Assembly: GCA_015061115.1 (NCBI GenBank)
Contig: SUXE01000007.1
Coordinates: forward strand, 119,132 to 183,131
Direction of reading: 5' to 3'
Source: Bacteroidales bacterium
Lineage (GTDB): Bacteria > Bacteroidota > Bacteroidia > Bacteroidales > Paludibacteraceae
DNA: 64,000 nt
Under the pieces are notes generated by a model. That model saw only the letters and a list, made by a program, of their open reading frames with translations. It was not told the origin of the DNA and searched no databases. The translations under genes were made by a program, and so were the position numbers. Positions within the stretch are counted from its first letter, which is position 1. The number at the start of each line of letters is the position of its first letter. This document shows, piece after piece, positions 22,256-30,947 of this stretch.

Positions 22256-23722
22256 ATGAACACAAAGAAACTAAAGCAATTAGTGCTGGATTTAGCCATT
22301 CACGGCAAATTAGTTCCGCAGGATCCTAACGACGAACCAGCAAGCGAGTTGTTGAAGAGAATCGTAGAGACGCGTGGTCGTGCGTCTAACATCGGTCATG
22401 CGTCTAATAAAAAATCAGCCATTTCATCGGAAGAAATTGATGAAGTGCCTTTTGAAGTGCCAAGTGGATGGGTGTGGTGTGAGCTTTCTAGTATTGCTTC
22501 ATTTAGTGGAGGAAAAACTCCATCTACGACAATAAAAGAATTTTGGGAGAATGGATCCAATTTATGGGTGACATCAAAAGATATGAAAAGTGTTTATATT
22601 TATGATTCTTTGATGAAAATTTCAGATAAGGCATTAGACGATATGAATCTTTATTCTCCTGATACCCTTTTGATGGTTACTAGAAGTGGAATATTAAGAC
22701 ATACATTACCATTGGCTATTCTAAAAAAGCCTGCGACTATAAATCAAGATATAAAAGCAATTTCTTTTTATGATAAAGATTTTGTATTCTATATATACAT
22801 TGTCCTAAAGGCAAATGAAAATCTTATTCTAGAAGATTATCATAAAGATGGAACAACAGTAGATAGTATAAATTTTGATAAATTCATTGATTTTCCCATT
22901 CCCCTTCCTCCCTTATCCGAACAACGCCGTATAGTGGTGGAGGTAGAGAAATGGTTTGGCATAATAGATCAGTTGGAGAGCAACGAGGCGGATTTAAGGA
23001 AGAGCATAGAGCAGACGAAGAAGAAAGTGTTGGATTTAGCCATCCATGGTAAATTAGTTTCGCAGGATCCTGACGACGAACCCGCCAGCGAATTGTTGAA
23101 GCGAATTGTAGAGACGCGCGGACGTGCGTCTAACATCGGACGTGCGTCTAATAAAAAATCAGCCATTTCATCGGAAGAAATTGATGATGTGCCATTTGAA
23201 GTGCCAGAAGGTTGGGTGTGGTGTAGACTGGGAGATATTTCTAATTATGGAAAATGTCAGAATGTAAATGTAAATACAATTAAAGATAGTGAATGGACAT
23301 TGGAACTTGAAGATTTAGAAAAAGATACTGCTAAAATTTTGTCATTTCACACTATTTCATCAAGACCATTGAAAGGAACAAGACATAAGTTTTCTAAAGG
23401 GGATGTCCTATATAGTAAATTAAGAACATATCTTAATAAAGTTCTTGTGGCAAGAGATAATGGATATTGTACAACAGAAATAATACCAGTTCGTTTTTTT
23501 GAAAATATTAATTCTGATTTCATGTGTCATTTGTTGAGATCCCAGTATTTTTTAGATTATACGATGATGCTTGGCTATGGTGTAAAAATGCCAAGATTAA
23601 GTACTGAAGATGCAAGAAAAGCATTAATCCCCCTTCCTCCCTTATCCGAGCAACATCGCATAGTGGCGAAGATAGAGGAAGTGTTTGGGGAGTTGGATAG
23701 GATAGAGGAGATGATAGGGTGA
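22256..23722 (+). CDS. hsdS: Type I specificity subunit (HsdS) with internal direct repeat
   Basis: DNA-recognition subunit made of two target-recognition domains and two conserved helical spacers. TRD1 is about residues 75-215 and TRD2 about 323-465, each ending in the conserved PLPPLSEQ(R/H)RIV motif followed by a helix. Each TRD is preceded by an almost identical block (residues 10-75 and 258-323: DLAIHGKLV, DEPASELLKRIVETRGRASN, VPFEVPxGWVW). The two blocks are 198-bp direct repeats at the DNA level. 488 residues, intact. The two TRDs differ from each other, so a bipartite asymmetric target is expected. The TRD segments are AT-richer than hsdM. Confidence 0.93.
   Translation: MNTKKLKQLVLDLAIHGKLVPQDPNDEPASELLKRIVETRGRASNIGHASNKKSAISSEEIDEVPFEVPSGWVWCELSSIASFSGGKTPSTTIKEFWENGSNLWVTSKDMKSVYIYDSLMKISDKALDDMNLYSPDTLLMVTRSGILRHTLPLAILKKPATINQDIKAISFYDKDFVFYIYIVLKANENLILEDYHKDGTTVDSINFDKFIDFPIPLPPLSEQRRIVVEVEKWFGIIDQLESNEADLRKSIEQTKKKVLDLAIHGKLVSQDPDDEPASELLKRIVETRGRASNIGRASNKKSAISSEEIDDVPFEVPEGWVWCRLGDISNYGKCQNVNVNTIKDSEWTLELEDLEKDTAKILSFHTISSRPLKGTRHKFSKGDVLYSKLRTYLNKVLVARDNGYCTTEIIPVRFFENINSDFMCHLLRSQYFLDYTMMLGYGVKMPRLSTEDARKALIPLPPLSEQHRIVAKIEEVFGELDRIEEMIG
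22283..22480 (+). repeat. Direct repeat 1 inside hsdS
   Basis: 198-bp block before TRD1, nearly identical to 23027-23224 (offset exactly 744 bp). Differences are scattered single bases. Confidence 0.9.
23027..23224 (+). repeat. Direct repeat 2 inside hsdS
   Basis: Second copy of the 198-bp block, before TRD2. Recombination between the two would delete 744 bp in frame (248 codons), leaving a one-TRD HsdS. Confidence 0.9.
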
Positions 23723-23748
23723 GGGAGAAATATAATTTTTAATAAGTT

Positions 23749-24573
23749 ATGAGTTTTGTAATACCAGAATTGGAAAGTAAAGGGATTACTTTGAAAGATT
23801 TTTATCATTATTATACATCTCTTTTGCAGAAGGAAATATATCATTTGTATAAGATGTTTCCTTTGAGTTCTATTTCGAATCTTAAGGCATATCCTTTGAA
23901 TATATGTTTGAGAATCATAAAACAAGCAAATACTATTGGCTATGTTATAGAACAATGTGAAGATTATGTTTCAGCAAATTCGTTGATACGAAGTTTGGCT
24001 GATAGTATTTCTTCATTTATTCTTATATATAAGGACTCTAATGAAGAAGAAAAATGTCTAAGACATTTTTTGTATATTATGGATGGATATTATGAGAGAT
24101 TTAAATTATTGCCTGATGAACTTAGTTATGATGGACAAATAACAAAAGATGAATTTCAGTTGTTGAGTAATCAAATAAAGAAAAAAAAATCAGAATATCT
24201 TTATGCTTGCCATTTTTGTGAAGGTAAAATCAAAGATTTGTCTATTTACTTAAATAACCAGAAAACGATAGATTATTTAATAAGTAAGAGACAATGGAGG
24301 TATAAAACGCTTTCCAATTGTAAAGAATCATATACTTGGAATTCTATGTATGAATTATTAGGGCTTAATTCCGAAAATTTACATTCTAAGTCTTTTTTTT
24401 CGGCACAATCATGTTATGTACATGGTTTAAGTACAAGTAATTTGATAATAGAAAACAAACCTGATGAATTATATGGAATAGTTGTCGCTTTGTTGGGTAA
24501 ATTACAAGAAACATTAGAATCTCTCTATATAACTGAAATAGAAGATGTTAAAATTAAAATATTTAAGGACTGA
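23749..24573 (+). CDS. Helical protein of unknown function in defence island
   Basis: Not firmly recognised. 274 residues, no signal peptide or membrane segment, almost wholly alpha-helical. Two spots recall the DUF5677/HEPN-like families: SANSLIRSLADSISSFILIY in the middle and SAQSCYVHGLS near 225, where a conserved Ser...His is usual. No intact RX4-6H nuclease motif is obvious, so RNase activity cannot be claimed. It starts 26 bp after hsdS and shares its AT-rich composition, so it was probably acquired with the RM locus and is an accessory or cargo defence gene (inference). Confidence 0.65.
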   Translation: MSFVIPELESKGITLKDFYHYYTSLLQKEIYHLYKMFPLSSISNLKAYPLNICLRIIKQANTIGYVIEQCEDYVSANSLIRSLADSISSFILIYKDSNEEEKCLRHFLYIMDGYYERFKLLPDELSYDGQITKDEFQLLSNQIKKKKSEYLYACHFCEGKIKDLSIYLNNQKTIDYLISKRQWRYKTLSNCKESYTWNSMYELLGLNSENLHSKSFFSAQSCYVHGLSTSNLIIENKPDELYGIVVALLGKLQETLESLYITEIEDVKIKIFKD

Positions 24574-24683
24574 TAAATGATGATTGAATCTGTCTCGAAT
24601 ACTTTTAAATATCTGATAAATGTAAAATCAATTGAGTCTTATAGTTATCTGGAATAAGAGCAAGCTATTTTTCTTGCCATATA

Positions 24684-25973
24684 CTAATCTTTGATGTTTG
24701 GTATTGCTCCGAATTTTCCGTTTTTATAAGATTTTAAGATAGAAGACATTTTGTTTAATCCTTTAAACTCGATAAGAGAGTAGAGGTCTGTGTTTCCAGA
24801 ATTGTCTTTTTGTGTGAACCAAACTGAATCCTTACGTACCAAATCGTCAATCAGGTTGAAAATCTCCAAGCAGTGTGTGGAGATTAGCAACTGAGAATGA
24901 GATTCTTTGTTTTCGAGAAACTTTTGAATGATGAATTCCATCAGTTCTGGATGTAATGAGGATTCCAATTCGTCGATACATAGGAATGCTGACTTGTTTT
25001 CGGCTTCATAAATTGCCGTCTCAACTCCAATCATACGGATTGTGCCTCTTGATTGTTGGAATTCATCGAATGAATATACCTCTTCTCCTCTTTTGTTTTT
25101 TACCTTATGAGAGAAAGATGTCTTTAACGAATCAAAAGTTCCATCTTTTTTTAGCTTTTCTTTTTCGTTTTCTGGTATGGATGAAGTTTCGATATATGTC
25201 ATCATATCATTTGATATGGGGCGTTTGACAAGTTCGCTGTTTATACCAGAGATGTTGAAGTCAGCTTTGTCAAGAAATGTAAGGATGTGCTTTTTTAAGT
25301 TGTCGTCTTTGTAAAGCTTTCTTTCTGCGTAAGAGAACATTTGAGTAGACGGTGAAATATTAGGCAACATCTTTTCTTTGATCCAGTTGTGAACTTTGTC
25401 AATTTCGCCTAAATCAACATTTGTCCTACCTATAGCAGAAAAGAATGAGATGTTTTTCAAACATTCAAGTTCTAACTTTTCTTGAGCTACAGAACTTACT
25501 TTTACCGCTGCATTGTTGAATGTCAGTTTGGAAAAATTATTTTCCAGATCACGTTTGAAGAGCAAAGTCGGTTGTGAAGAGTTATAGATATATAACTTTT
25601 CGCTAATTACAGCTGTGCTGTTAAGTTCAAGATGATACCAATAGCGTTTTTCATCTACGTAGAATTTCAGATCAAACTCAGATGGCAGGTTTGGTGTTTC
25701 TTTGTCGAACAAAAAAGGTTCGACGCCTGTGCCCTCGTTGCTATCGGTTTGTTTGTTAGACCAAAAATCGTATAAAAAGTCAAAAGCACTAAGGAGGTTT
25801 GATTTTCCGGAAGCATTGGCACCGTATACCATAGCAAACTTCAGCAATCTGACACCGTCATTCATTTTGACAATCTGAATGTCCTCCATGTCTGAGCTTT
25901 TGTCTGCTTCAAAACTGAAAGTTGTTTCCTCTCTGAATGAAAGGAAATTCTTAAATCTTAATTCCTGAATCAT
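24684..25973 (-). CDS. AAA/OLD-like ATPase, RloA/AbiLi type (COG1106)
   Basis: SMC-related ABC-type ATPase of the group found in phage-defence loci. RFKNFLSFREE at the N-terminus is the typical first strand; Walker A is YGANASGKSNLL (about 50-61); Walker B is CIDELESSLHPELMEFI (about 325) and ISTHCLEIFNL is the switch His. It ends with the characteristic YKNGKFGAIPNI. In AbiL/Rlo systems the ATPase is followed by RloB, a Toprim-like nuclease, but here the gene ends 110 bp before the helical-protein gene and no RloB is present. 429 residues. Convergent with the RM operon. Confidence 0.82.
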   Translation of the reverse strand: MIQELRFKNFLSFREETTFSFEADKSSDMEDIQIVKMNDGVRLLKFAMVYGANASGKSNLLSAFDFLYDFWSNKQTDSNEGTGVEPFLFDKETPNLPSEFDLKFYVDEKRYWYHLELNSTAVISEKLYIYNSSQPTLLFKRDLENNFSKLTFNNAAVKVSSVAQEKLELECLKNISFFSAIGRTNVDLGEIDKVHNWIKEKMLPNISPSTQMFSYAERKLYKDDNLKKHILTFLDKADFNISGINSELVKRPISNDMMTYIETSSIPENEKEKLKKDGTFDSLKTSFSHKVKNKRGEEVYSFDEFQQSRGTIRMIGVETAIYEAENKSAFLCIDELESSLHPELMEFIIQKFLENKESHSQLLISTHCLEIFNLIDDLVRKDSVWFTQKDNSGNTDLYSLIEFKGLNKMSSILKSYKNGKFGAIPNIKD

Positions 25974-26003
25974 CCCTATAGTATCATTTCATAGTCTTTT
26001 GTG

Positions 26004-26036
26004 CAAAATTACATTATAAATCCATAAAAGTTCAAA
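26004..26036 (-). promoter_or_regulatory. Promoter of the RloA-like ATPase gene
   Basis: On the minus strand: TTTG (26033-26036) and TAATTTTG (26004-26011), spacer 21 bp. It lies 30 bp before the start codon. Confidence 0.72.
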
Positions 26037-26169
26037 AATATTGAATTTTATTTTCAAATTTTTACTAAAATCTACTGATATTAAAAATAGAATTACTAAA
26101 GAATGCGGTTTTATTCTGCCGTTTTGTCGTGTTTTGTATTGTCATACATGGTATATTTTCGATGGTTAT

Positions 26170-26218
26170 AAAGGGCGGAACGCCCTTGTTTTCTTGTTGT
26201 GCGAGCCGTAGGCGAGCA
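26170..26218. repeat. REP-like intergenic element (copy B)
   Basis: AAGGGCGGAACGCCCTT hairpin followed by GTGCGAGCCGTAGGCGAGCA. The GAGGAT prefix of other copies is absent. Just downstream, ACCCC-TAAA-GGGGT (26229-26242) forms another small hairpin. Confidence 0.75.
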
Positions 26219-26346
26219 TGTATCTATAACCCCTAAAGGGGTAAATGGGGGGCATCATCATGGTGGTTCTACCAATATAAAACGTCTACGACGTATGTTG
26301 TGGTGGAATCCGTCATTGTGGGGGCGATGTAGAATGCACACGGTGT

Positions 26347-26474
26347 ATAACAGAAGGTTTAAACGTGTTTCCTTACGTTTTGTTTTTTGCGTTAAGCAGT
26401 TTTCAATGTCATCTATGACATGTTTTCCAGTGCCACAACGAAGTTGTCTATATGTTTGGCACGTTTTCTGTTAT
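26347..26474. other. Nested inverted repeats: candidate structured RNA or small mobile element
   Basis: Outer arms ATAACAGAA (26347-26355) and TTCTGTTAT (26466-26474) are perfectly complementary over 9 bp. Inside lie AAACGT-N8-ACGTTT (26361-26380), ATGTCAT-CT-ATGACAT (26406-26421) and a stem GTGCCA/TGGCAC enclosing ACAAC-GAA-GTTGT (about 26429-26461). No convincing coding frame exists across it. It sits in the 589-bp divergent gap 25974-26562, upstream of the M16 promoter, so it is not that gene's leader. Confidence 0.4.
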
Positions 26475-26503
26475 CTATATCAAAAATAATAATATTTTAT
26501 TTT

Positions 26504-26535
26504 TTTGCCCCTTTGCGTGGGTTTGACTATATTTG
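26504..26535 (+). promoter_or_regulatory. Promoter of the M16 peptidase gene
   Basis: TTTG (26504-26507) and TATATTTG (26528-26535), spacer 20 bp: an exact consensus match, 27 bp before the ATG. Confidence 0.78.
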
Positions 26536-26562
26536 CAGTAAATTAGTCTGAAGTAGCAATTT

Positions 26563-27816
26563 ATGGTTAAAACGAATAGGTTCACACTTGATAATGGCCT
26601 TCATGTGGTGCATCTGGAAGACAAAACATCCCAGACCGTTACTCTTAACACTGTTTTTGATGTCGGGTCGAAGGATGAGGATCCTGAGCATACTGGATTC
26701 GCGCATCTTTTTGAGCATCTGATGTTTTCCGGCTCTGTCAATGTGGATGATTATGATGGAGTGCTTCAGAAAGCCGGTGCCTACAACAACGCTTACACTA
26801 CGCAGGATCTGACCAATTATTATGTCGTCCTTCCTGCTGTGAATGCGGAGGTCGGTTTCTGGGTGGAGTCGGACAGAATGATGTCGCTGGCGTTTAATGA
26901 GAAGGGCCTTGAAGTTCAGCGTGAAGTGGTGAGTGAGGAGTTTAAGGAACGCACATCCAACAAGCCATACGGGGATGCCTATCATCATCTGTTTGCGATG
27001 ATGTATCCTGCTGACCACACTTATTCGTGGCCTACTATCGGTAAGGAAATCAAGCATATACAGGATGCCACTATGCAGGATGTGAAGGATTTCTTCTTCT
27101 CTCATTATGCTCCAAACAATGCATATCTTTCGGTTGTCGGCAATATATCTCTGGATGAGGTGAAGCGTTTGGTTGATAAGTATTACGGTGATATTCCGTC
27201 GCGTGACGTTACGAAGCGTAAGATGGCGGAGATACCGGAGCAGACTGCCGAGCAAAGAAAGATTGTCAGCGGTGATGTGCCTAACGATAAATTGTATATG
27301 GTGTTCCATTCTCCTTCCCGTCTTGACGATGATTACTATGCTTCAGATATTCTTTCGGATCTGTTGTCGAATGGAATGTCGTCACGAATGTATAAGAGAT
27401 TGATAGTTGAGAAGAAGATGTTTTCTTCTATCGACGCTTGTATTCGTGGAAGCCTTGAAGACGGTGCGTTCTATGTGATCGGTGTGCCGAATGAGGGTTT
27501 CACACGTGATGAGGTAGAGAACGCTATATGGGATGAGTTGGAATTGTTGAAGACGGAGAGTGTTGAGAAACTGGAATTGGAGAAGGTCGTCAATAAGTAT
27601 GAGGCGACGCAGATCCTTTCCGACCTTTCGGAGGCTGCAAAGGCGGAACGTCTCGGCTATTACGAGATGATCGGTGCTCCCGACTTGATCAATACTGATT
27701 TCGACAATTATTCCAAGGTCACTCCAGATGAGTTGAGAATGGCGGCGCAGAAGATTTTCAGACGTGAAAACTGTTGTGCTCTTTGGTATATGAAGAATGA
27801 CAGTAGTCGTGCTTGA
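26563..27816 (+). CDS. M16 family zinc metallopeptidase
   Basis: Pitrilysin/mitochondrial-processing-peptidase-like protease. The inverted zinc motif HxxEH is HLFEH at His48, Glu51, His52, with a third ligand probably Glu125 in REVVSEEFKER. Two homologous halves of about 200 residues are visible; only the first carries the metal site. 417 residues without a signal peptide, thus a cytoplasmic single-unit M16B-type enzyme. Substrate unknown. Transcribed from its own promoter; the putative porin gene follows after 114 bp. Confidence 0.92.
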   Translation: MVKTNRFTLDNGLHVVHLEDKTSQTVTLNTVFDVGSKDEDPEHTGFAHLFEHLMFSGSVNVDDYDGVLQKAGAYNNAYTTQDLTNYYVVLPAVNAEVGFWVESDRMMSLAFNEKGLEVQREVVSEEFKERTSNKPYGDAYHHLFAMMYPADHTYSWPTIGKEIKHIQDATMQDVKDFFFSHYAPNNAYLSVVGNISLDEVKRLVDKYYGDIPSRDVTKRKMAEIPEQTAEQRKIVSGDVPNDKLYMVFHSPSRLDDDYYASDILSDLLSNGMSSRMYKRLIVEKKMFSSIDACIRGSLEDGAFYVIGVPNEGFTRDEVENAIWDELELLKTESVEKLELEKVVNKYEATQILSDLSEAAKAERLGYYEMIGAPDLINTDFDNYSKVTPDELRMAAQKIFRRENCCALWYMKNDSSRA

Positions 27817-27930
27817 TTGATGGATTTCCAAAAAGGCAGACGGTGCTTGATTGGAAAATTTCAGTTGTAAACTTAATGACAGAGCCTAAAACATTACTTG
27901 ACAATATTGTGATAGTCTGTTAATTCAATA

Positions 27931-30141
27931 TTGATGAATAGATTTTTTAATATAATCCTTTCTGTGTTTGCGGCAGGCACAACGGTGTTTGCCAATGATT
28001 CTTTGTCTATAGTGACATCTGTAAAGGATACTGTGAATGTAACTGACATTGTAGCGAATGGCGATTCCGTGGTCGCTGAAAAGAAGGGTTCGCTACAGCC
28101 CCAGAAGGCAGATTCAGTGCCTGCATTTGAATATAAGACGGAAGTGTCTCCGTCAAAACGTGGACCAAAGGATTCCATGATGTATTTTTCGTGGAGAGCG
28201 GACGGCCCTCTTGGCCAGCCAGTCCGTGCGTATGCCGATTCCACAATCGACAAACTCTATATAGCCAACATGGCTGATAAGAACACACTCCGTTATGCGG
28301 ATCATTCTTCTTTAGGATCTCCGGGAATATCACTTATCTACGCTGACAGAATCAAGAAATCGGATTTCTTTTTCTTCACTCCGTATGAGGCCAACTATAC
28401 GTCGCCAGATGATATCCTCTATTATAACACCCGTAAACCTTATTCCAAATTCTGGTTTGTAGGAGCTGGTCCAAGCAACCGTAGCGACCAGTGTGTGGGT
28501 GGCTTGTTCACTGTCAACGCTGGATCAAAGTTTAATTTCGGTATGTACGGAGATTGGGTCAATTCCTATGGAGCGTATGAATCTTCGTCTACACGAAACT
28601 GTAATGCGGGATTTTTCGGAAGCTATATGGGCTTGCGTTCAAACCTGATGATGAGTATTGGTTTTGCCAAATTCGAGAATTATGAGAGTGGCGGATTTTT
28701 GGATGAGTCGTATATCACATCGCCAGAGAGATATGGAAATCCGGCTGATGAGGCTATTCCCGTCTACTTCACAGGAAACACATTCTCCAAACTTCATGGA
28801 TATAATATGCATCTCAACTACAAGTATCATCTTGGATTTGAGAAGGAGTATAAGGTGAATGCCGATTCTGTGATTGTGGATTATGTGCCAGTCACGTCAT
28901 TTATCGCGGATATGAAATATGAGTCTGATTGGAAGCGTTACACTGAGAAGGGAACTAACTCATTTCACGATACATTCTATAACGCAAGTGCGGAGACTCG
29001 TAAGTTTATGCCTATCTCGACGATGGATAGCGTCTTGTTCCGTCAGTTTAAAGGTAATTTCGGTGTTACTTTGAATGAGGAGTTCAACAAGTTGATGAAA
29101 TTCGGTTTGGCTGGATATTATACAGTCAGCTCAAAGACATATCACTATGCCGACGGATTACAGTTTGACTACCGTGATACTGATCCTGAATTCATAGCTG
29201 TCAACAAGTTGAAAGATTTAGAGTTGGCAGACGGAATCGCTTATATTGACTCAGTTGGTTATCGAGGACGTCCAAATTGGAGCAAGAACAAAGACACTAA
29301 GATGGGTATCGGAGCTGTATTGTCGAAACATTCCGGCAAACATCTGTTTTTCAACGTTGTCGGTGAGTATTATTTTGTCGACGAGAAGCTGACCGGAACG
29401 AGCTATTTGTTGAAGGGTGATGTGAAGACTCAGTTTGAGATAGGCAGACAGCCAGTCTCTTTGGGCGGTAGTATGGAGTTGAAGAACGAGTGTCCAGATT
29501 ATTTTGAGGATCACTACTATTCAAATTATTTCAATTGGGATAACGATTTCGACAATAAACGTAGTTTGTCGGTAGACGGTCTGTTTGAGATGCCGAAAAT
29601 TGGTTTTTCAGCCAAGATCGGTTACTACAATATCGACAACTACATCTATTTCAATGAGAAAGCATTGCCTGTGCAGACATCAGACGCTGTAAACGTATTT
29701 TATCTAAGTGCAAAAGAGAAACTAAAATTCGGTGTTTTCCACTGGGATAACGAGATCGCCTACCAGACAACTTCAGACCAGTATTTGATGCCGTTGCCAA
29801 CATTCGTATGGAACAGCAACGTCTACTTGAGATCTCCAGCGATTTTCAAGAAGAGCTTGACACTCCAAGTCGGAGCAGAATTGAACTATCACACAAGTTT
29901 CTACGCTCAGAAATATAATCCTGCGACGGGAATGCTTTACGTTCAGCGAGATAAAGAGTATGGAGATTATCCGTTGTTGAATGTATACGGACAGGCACAG
30001 TTGAAGGTTTTGAAGATGTTTATCGTATGGAATCACGTCAACCAGAAAATGGGAAACAATTCCAACTATATGATAAGTCCGGGATACGCGATGAGTCCGT
30101 CATTCTTACGTGTCGGAATCTCAGTTACATTTGATGATTAA
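27931..30141 (+). CDS. Putative outer-membrane porin (Bacteroidota family)
   Basis: Large beta-barrel protein, 736 residues. Signal peptide MNRFFNIILSVFAAGTTVFAN starts at 27934, the second ATG of a double ATG. A proline/serine-rich linker follows to about residue 75, then LGSPGISLIYADRIKKSDFFFFTPYE and YSKFWFVGAGPSNRSDQ, landmarks of the putative-porin family. The rest alternates aromatic and polar residues and ends in LRVGISVTFDD. Probably a channel in the outer membrane; substrate unknown. The solute-binding protein gene begins 11 bp after its stop codon, so the two are likely co-transcribed. Confidence 0.87.
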   Translation: MMNRFFNIILSVFAAGTTVFANDSLSIVTSVKDTVNVTDIVANGDSVVAEKKGSLQPQKADSVPAFEYKTEVSPSKRGPKDSMMYFSWRADGPLGQPVRAYADSTIDKLYIANMADKNTLRYADHSSLGSPGISLIYADRIKKSDFFFFTPYEANYTSPDDILYYNTRKPYSKFWFVGAGPSNRSDQCVGGLFTVNAGSKFNFGMYGDWVNSYGAYESSSTRNCNAGFFGSYMGLRSNLMMSIGFAKFENYESGGFLDESYITSPERYGNPADEAIPVYFTGNTFSKLHGYNMHLNYKYHLGFEKEYKVNADSVIVDYVPVTSFIADMKYESDWKRYTEKGTNSFHDTFYNASAETRKFMPISTMDSVLFRQFKGNFGVTLNEEFNKLMKFGLAGYYTVSSKTYHYADGLQFDYRDTDPEFIAVNKLKDLELADGIAYIDSVGYRGRPNWSKNKDTKMGIGAVLSKHSGKHLFFNVVGEYYFVDEKLTGTSYLLKGDVKTQFEIGRQPVSLGGSMELKNECPDYFEDHYYSNYFNWDNDFDNKRSLSVDGLFEMPKIGFSAKIGYYNIDNYIYFNEKALPVQTSDAVNVFYLSAKEKLKFGVFHWDNEIAYQTTSDQYLMPLPTFVWNSNVYLRSPAIFKKSLTLQVGAELNYHTSFYAQKYNPATGMLYVQRDKEYGDYPLLNVYGQAQLKVLKMFIVWNHVNQKMGNNSNYMISPGYAMSPSFLRVGISVTFDD

Positions 30142-30152
30142 AAGAATTGCCC

Positions 30153-30947
30153 ATGAACGGAAGTAAGTATTTCAATTTTATCATTATCGCTTTTGTTGTG
30201 CTTGCGTCAGCAGCTTTCATTATAAGTCGTTGTGTGTCGAAAGTGCCTGATATTGATGATATTGCGCATATCCGTGAGAAAGGGGCGTTGAGAGTTGTGA
30301 TTGATTCGTCGACGGATGGAATGCAGATAACAGCCGAGGGCGACACTGTGGGAGAGCAGTTTGAACTGATCCGTGAGTTTTGCCGTCAACAGAACTTGCC
30401 TGTGGAGTATAAGCTTGAAAGCAATCTGAATAATGCGATTGAGGATCTTCAGGATGGAGATTGCGACGTGATTGTCCGCTATATTCCTGTGACATCATCA
30501 TTGCGAGACACCCTTCTGTTCACAGAGAGTCTTATTCACGACAAACAGGTGCTTGTACAGAGAAAGAAGGTGATGGATAAGAAGGTGAATGAGGATTTTG
30601 TGCACAACCAGCTGGAACTCGCAGAAAAGACAGTGACATTGCCGGAAAACTCACCGTCTATAATACGATTAAACAATCTTTCAAAAGAGATCGGAGATAC
30701 CATCTATATCAACACTATTCCAAATTACGACAACGAGGCGATAGCCATTATGGTGTCGAAGGGAGAATTTCAGTATACTGTGCTTGGGCTCCATGCTGCC
30801 ACACGACTTCAGAAAGAGTATAAGAATCTAGATATACATTTGTCTATCGGCTTTTCACAATTACATTCGTGGGCAGTGCGAAAGACGAGTGTTGAACTGT
30901 GTGATTCACTCAATTCCTTTATCAAAAAGACTAATATCGACAAATGA
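30153..30947 (+). CDS. Periplasmic solute-binding protein (SBP family 3 type)
   Basis: The ATG at 30153 gives an N-terminal hydrophobic anchor or signal (FNFIIIAFVVLASAAFIIS). The remainder resembles the amino-acid-binding domain of family 3 binding proteins and of MltF: IREKGALRVVIDSSTDGM, FELIREFCRQQNLPVEY, DLQDGDCDVIVRYIPVT, LFTESLIHDKQVLVQR. Unlike MltF it lacks the C-terminal lytic transglycosylase domain: the protein stops at 265 residues. No ABC permease or ATPase is adjacent, so a sensory or enzyme-regulating role is as likely as transport. It overlaps the next gene by 4 bp. Confidence 0.8.
   Translation: MNGSKYFNFIIIAFVVLASAAFIISRCVSKVPDIDDIAHIREKGALRVVIDSSTDGMQITAEGDTVGEQFELIREFCRQQNLPVEYKLESNLNNAIEDLQDGDCDVIVRYIPVTSSLRDTLLFTESLIHDKQVLVQRKKVMDKKVNEDFVHNQLELAEKTVTLPENSPSIIRLNNLSKEIGDTIYINTIPNYDNEAIAIMVSKGEFQYTVLGLHAATRLQKEYKNLDIHLSIGFSQLHSWAVRKTSVELCDSLNSFIKKTNIDK

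Noticed and set aside
26347-26474. Retron-type RNA (msr-msd) next to a defence gene
   Set aside because: There is no reverse transcriptase in the window and the flanking complementary arms are short; the fold alone is not enough.
26199-26489. Open frame of 96 codons in the divergent gap before the M16 gene
   Set aside because: It begins inside a REP-like element, runs through several inverted repeats, and its translation is rich in His, Trp, Arg and Cys with no domain-like pattern.
30153-30947. MltF lytic transglycosylase
   Set aside because: The binding-protein domain fits, but the catalytic transglycosylase domain is absent.
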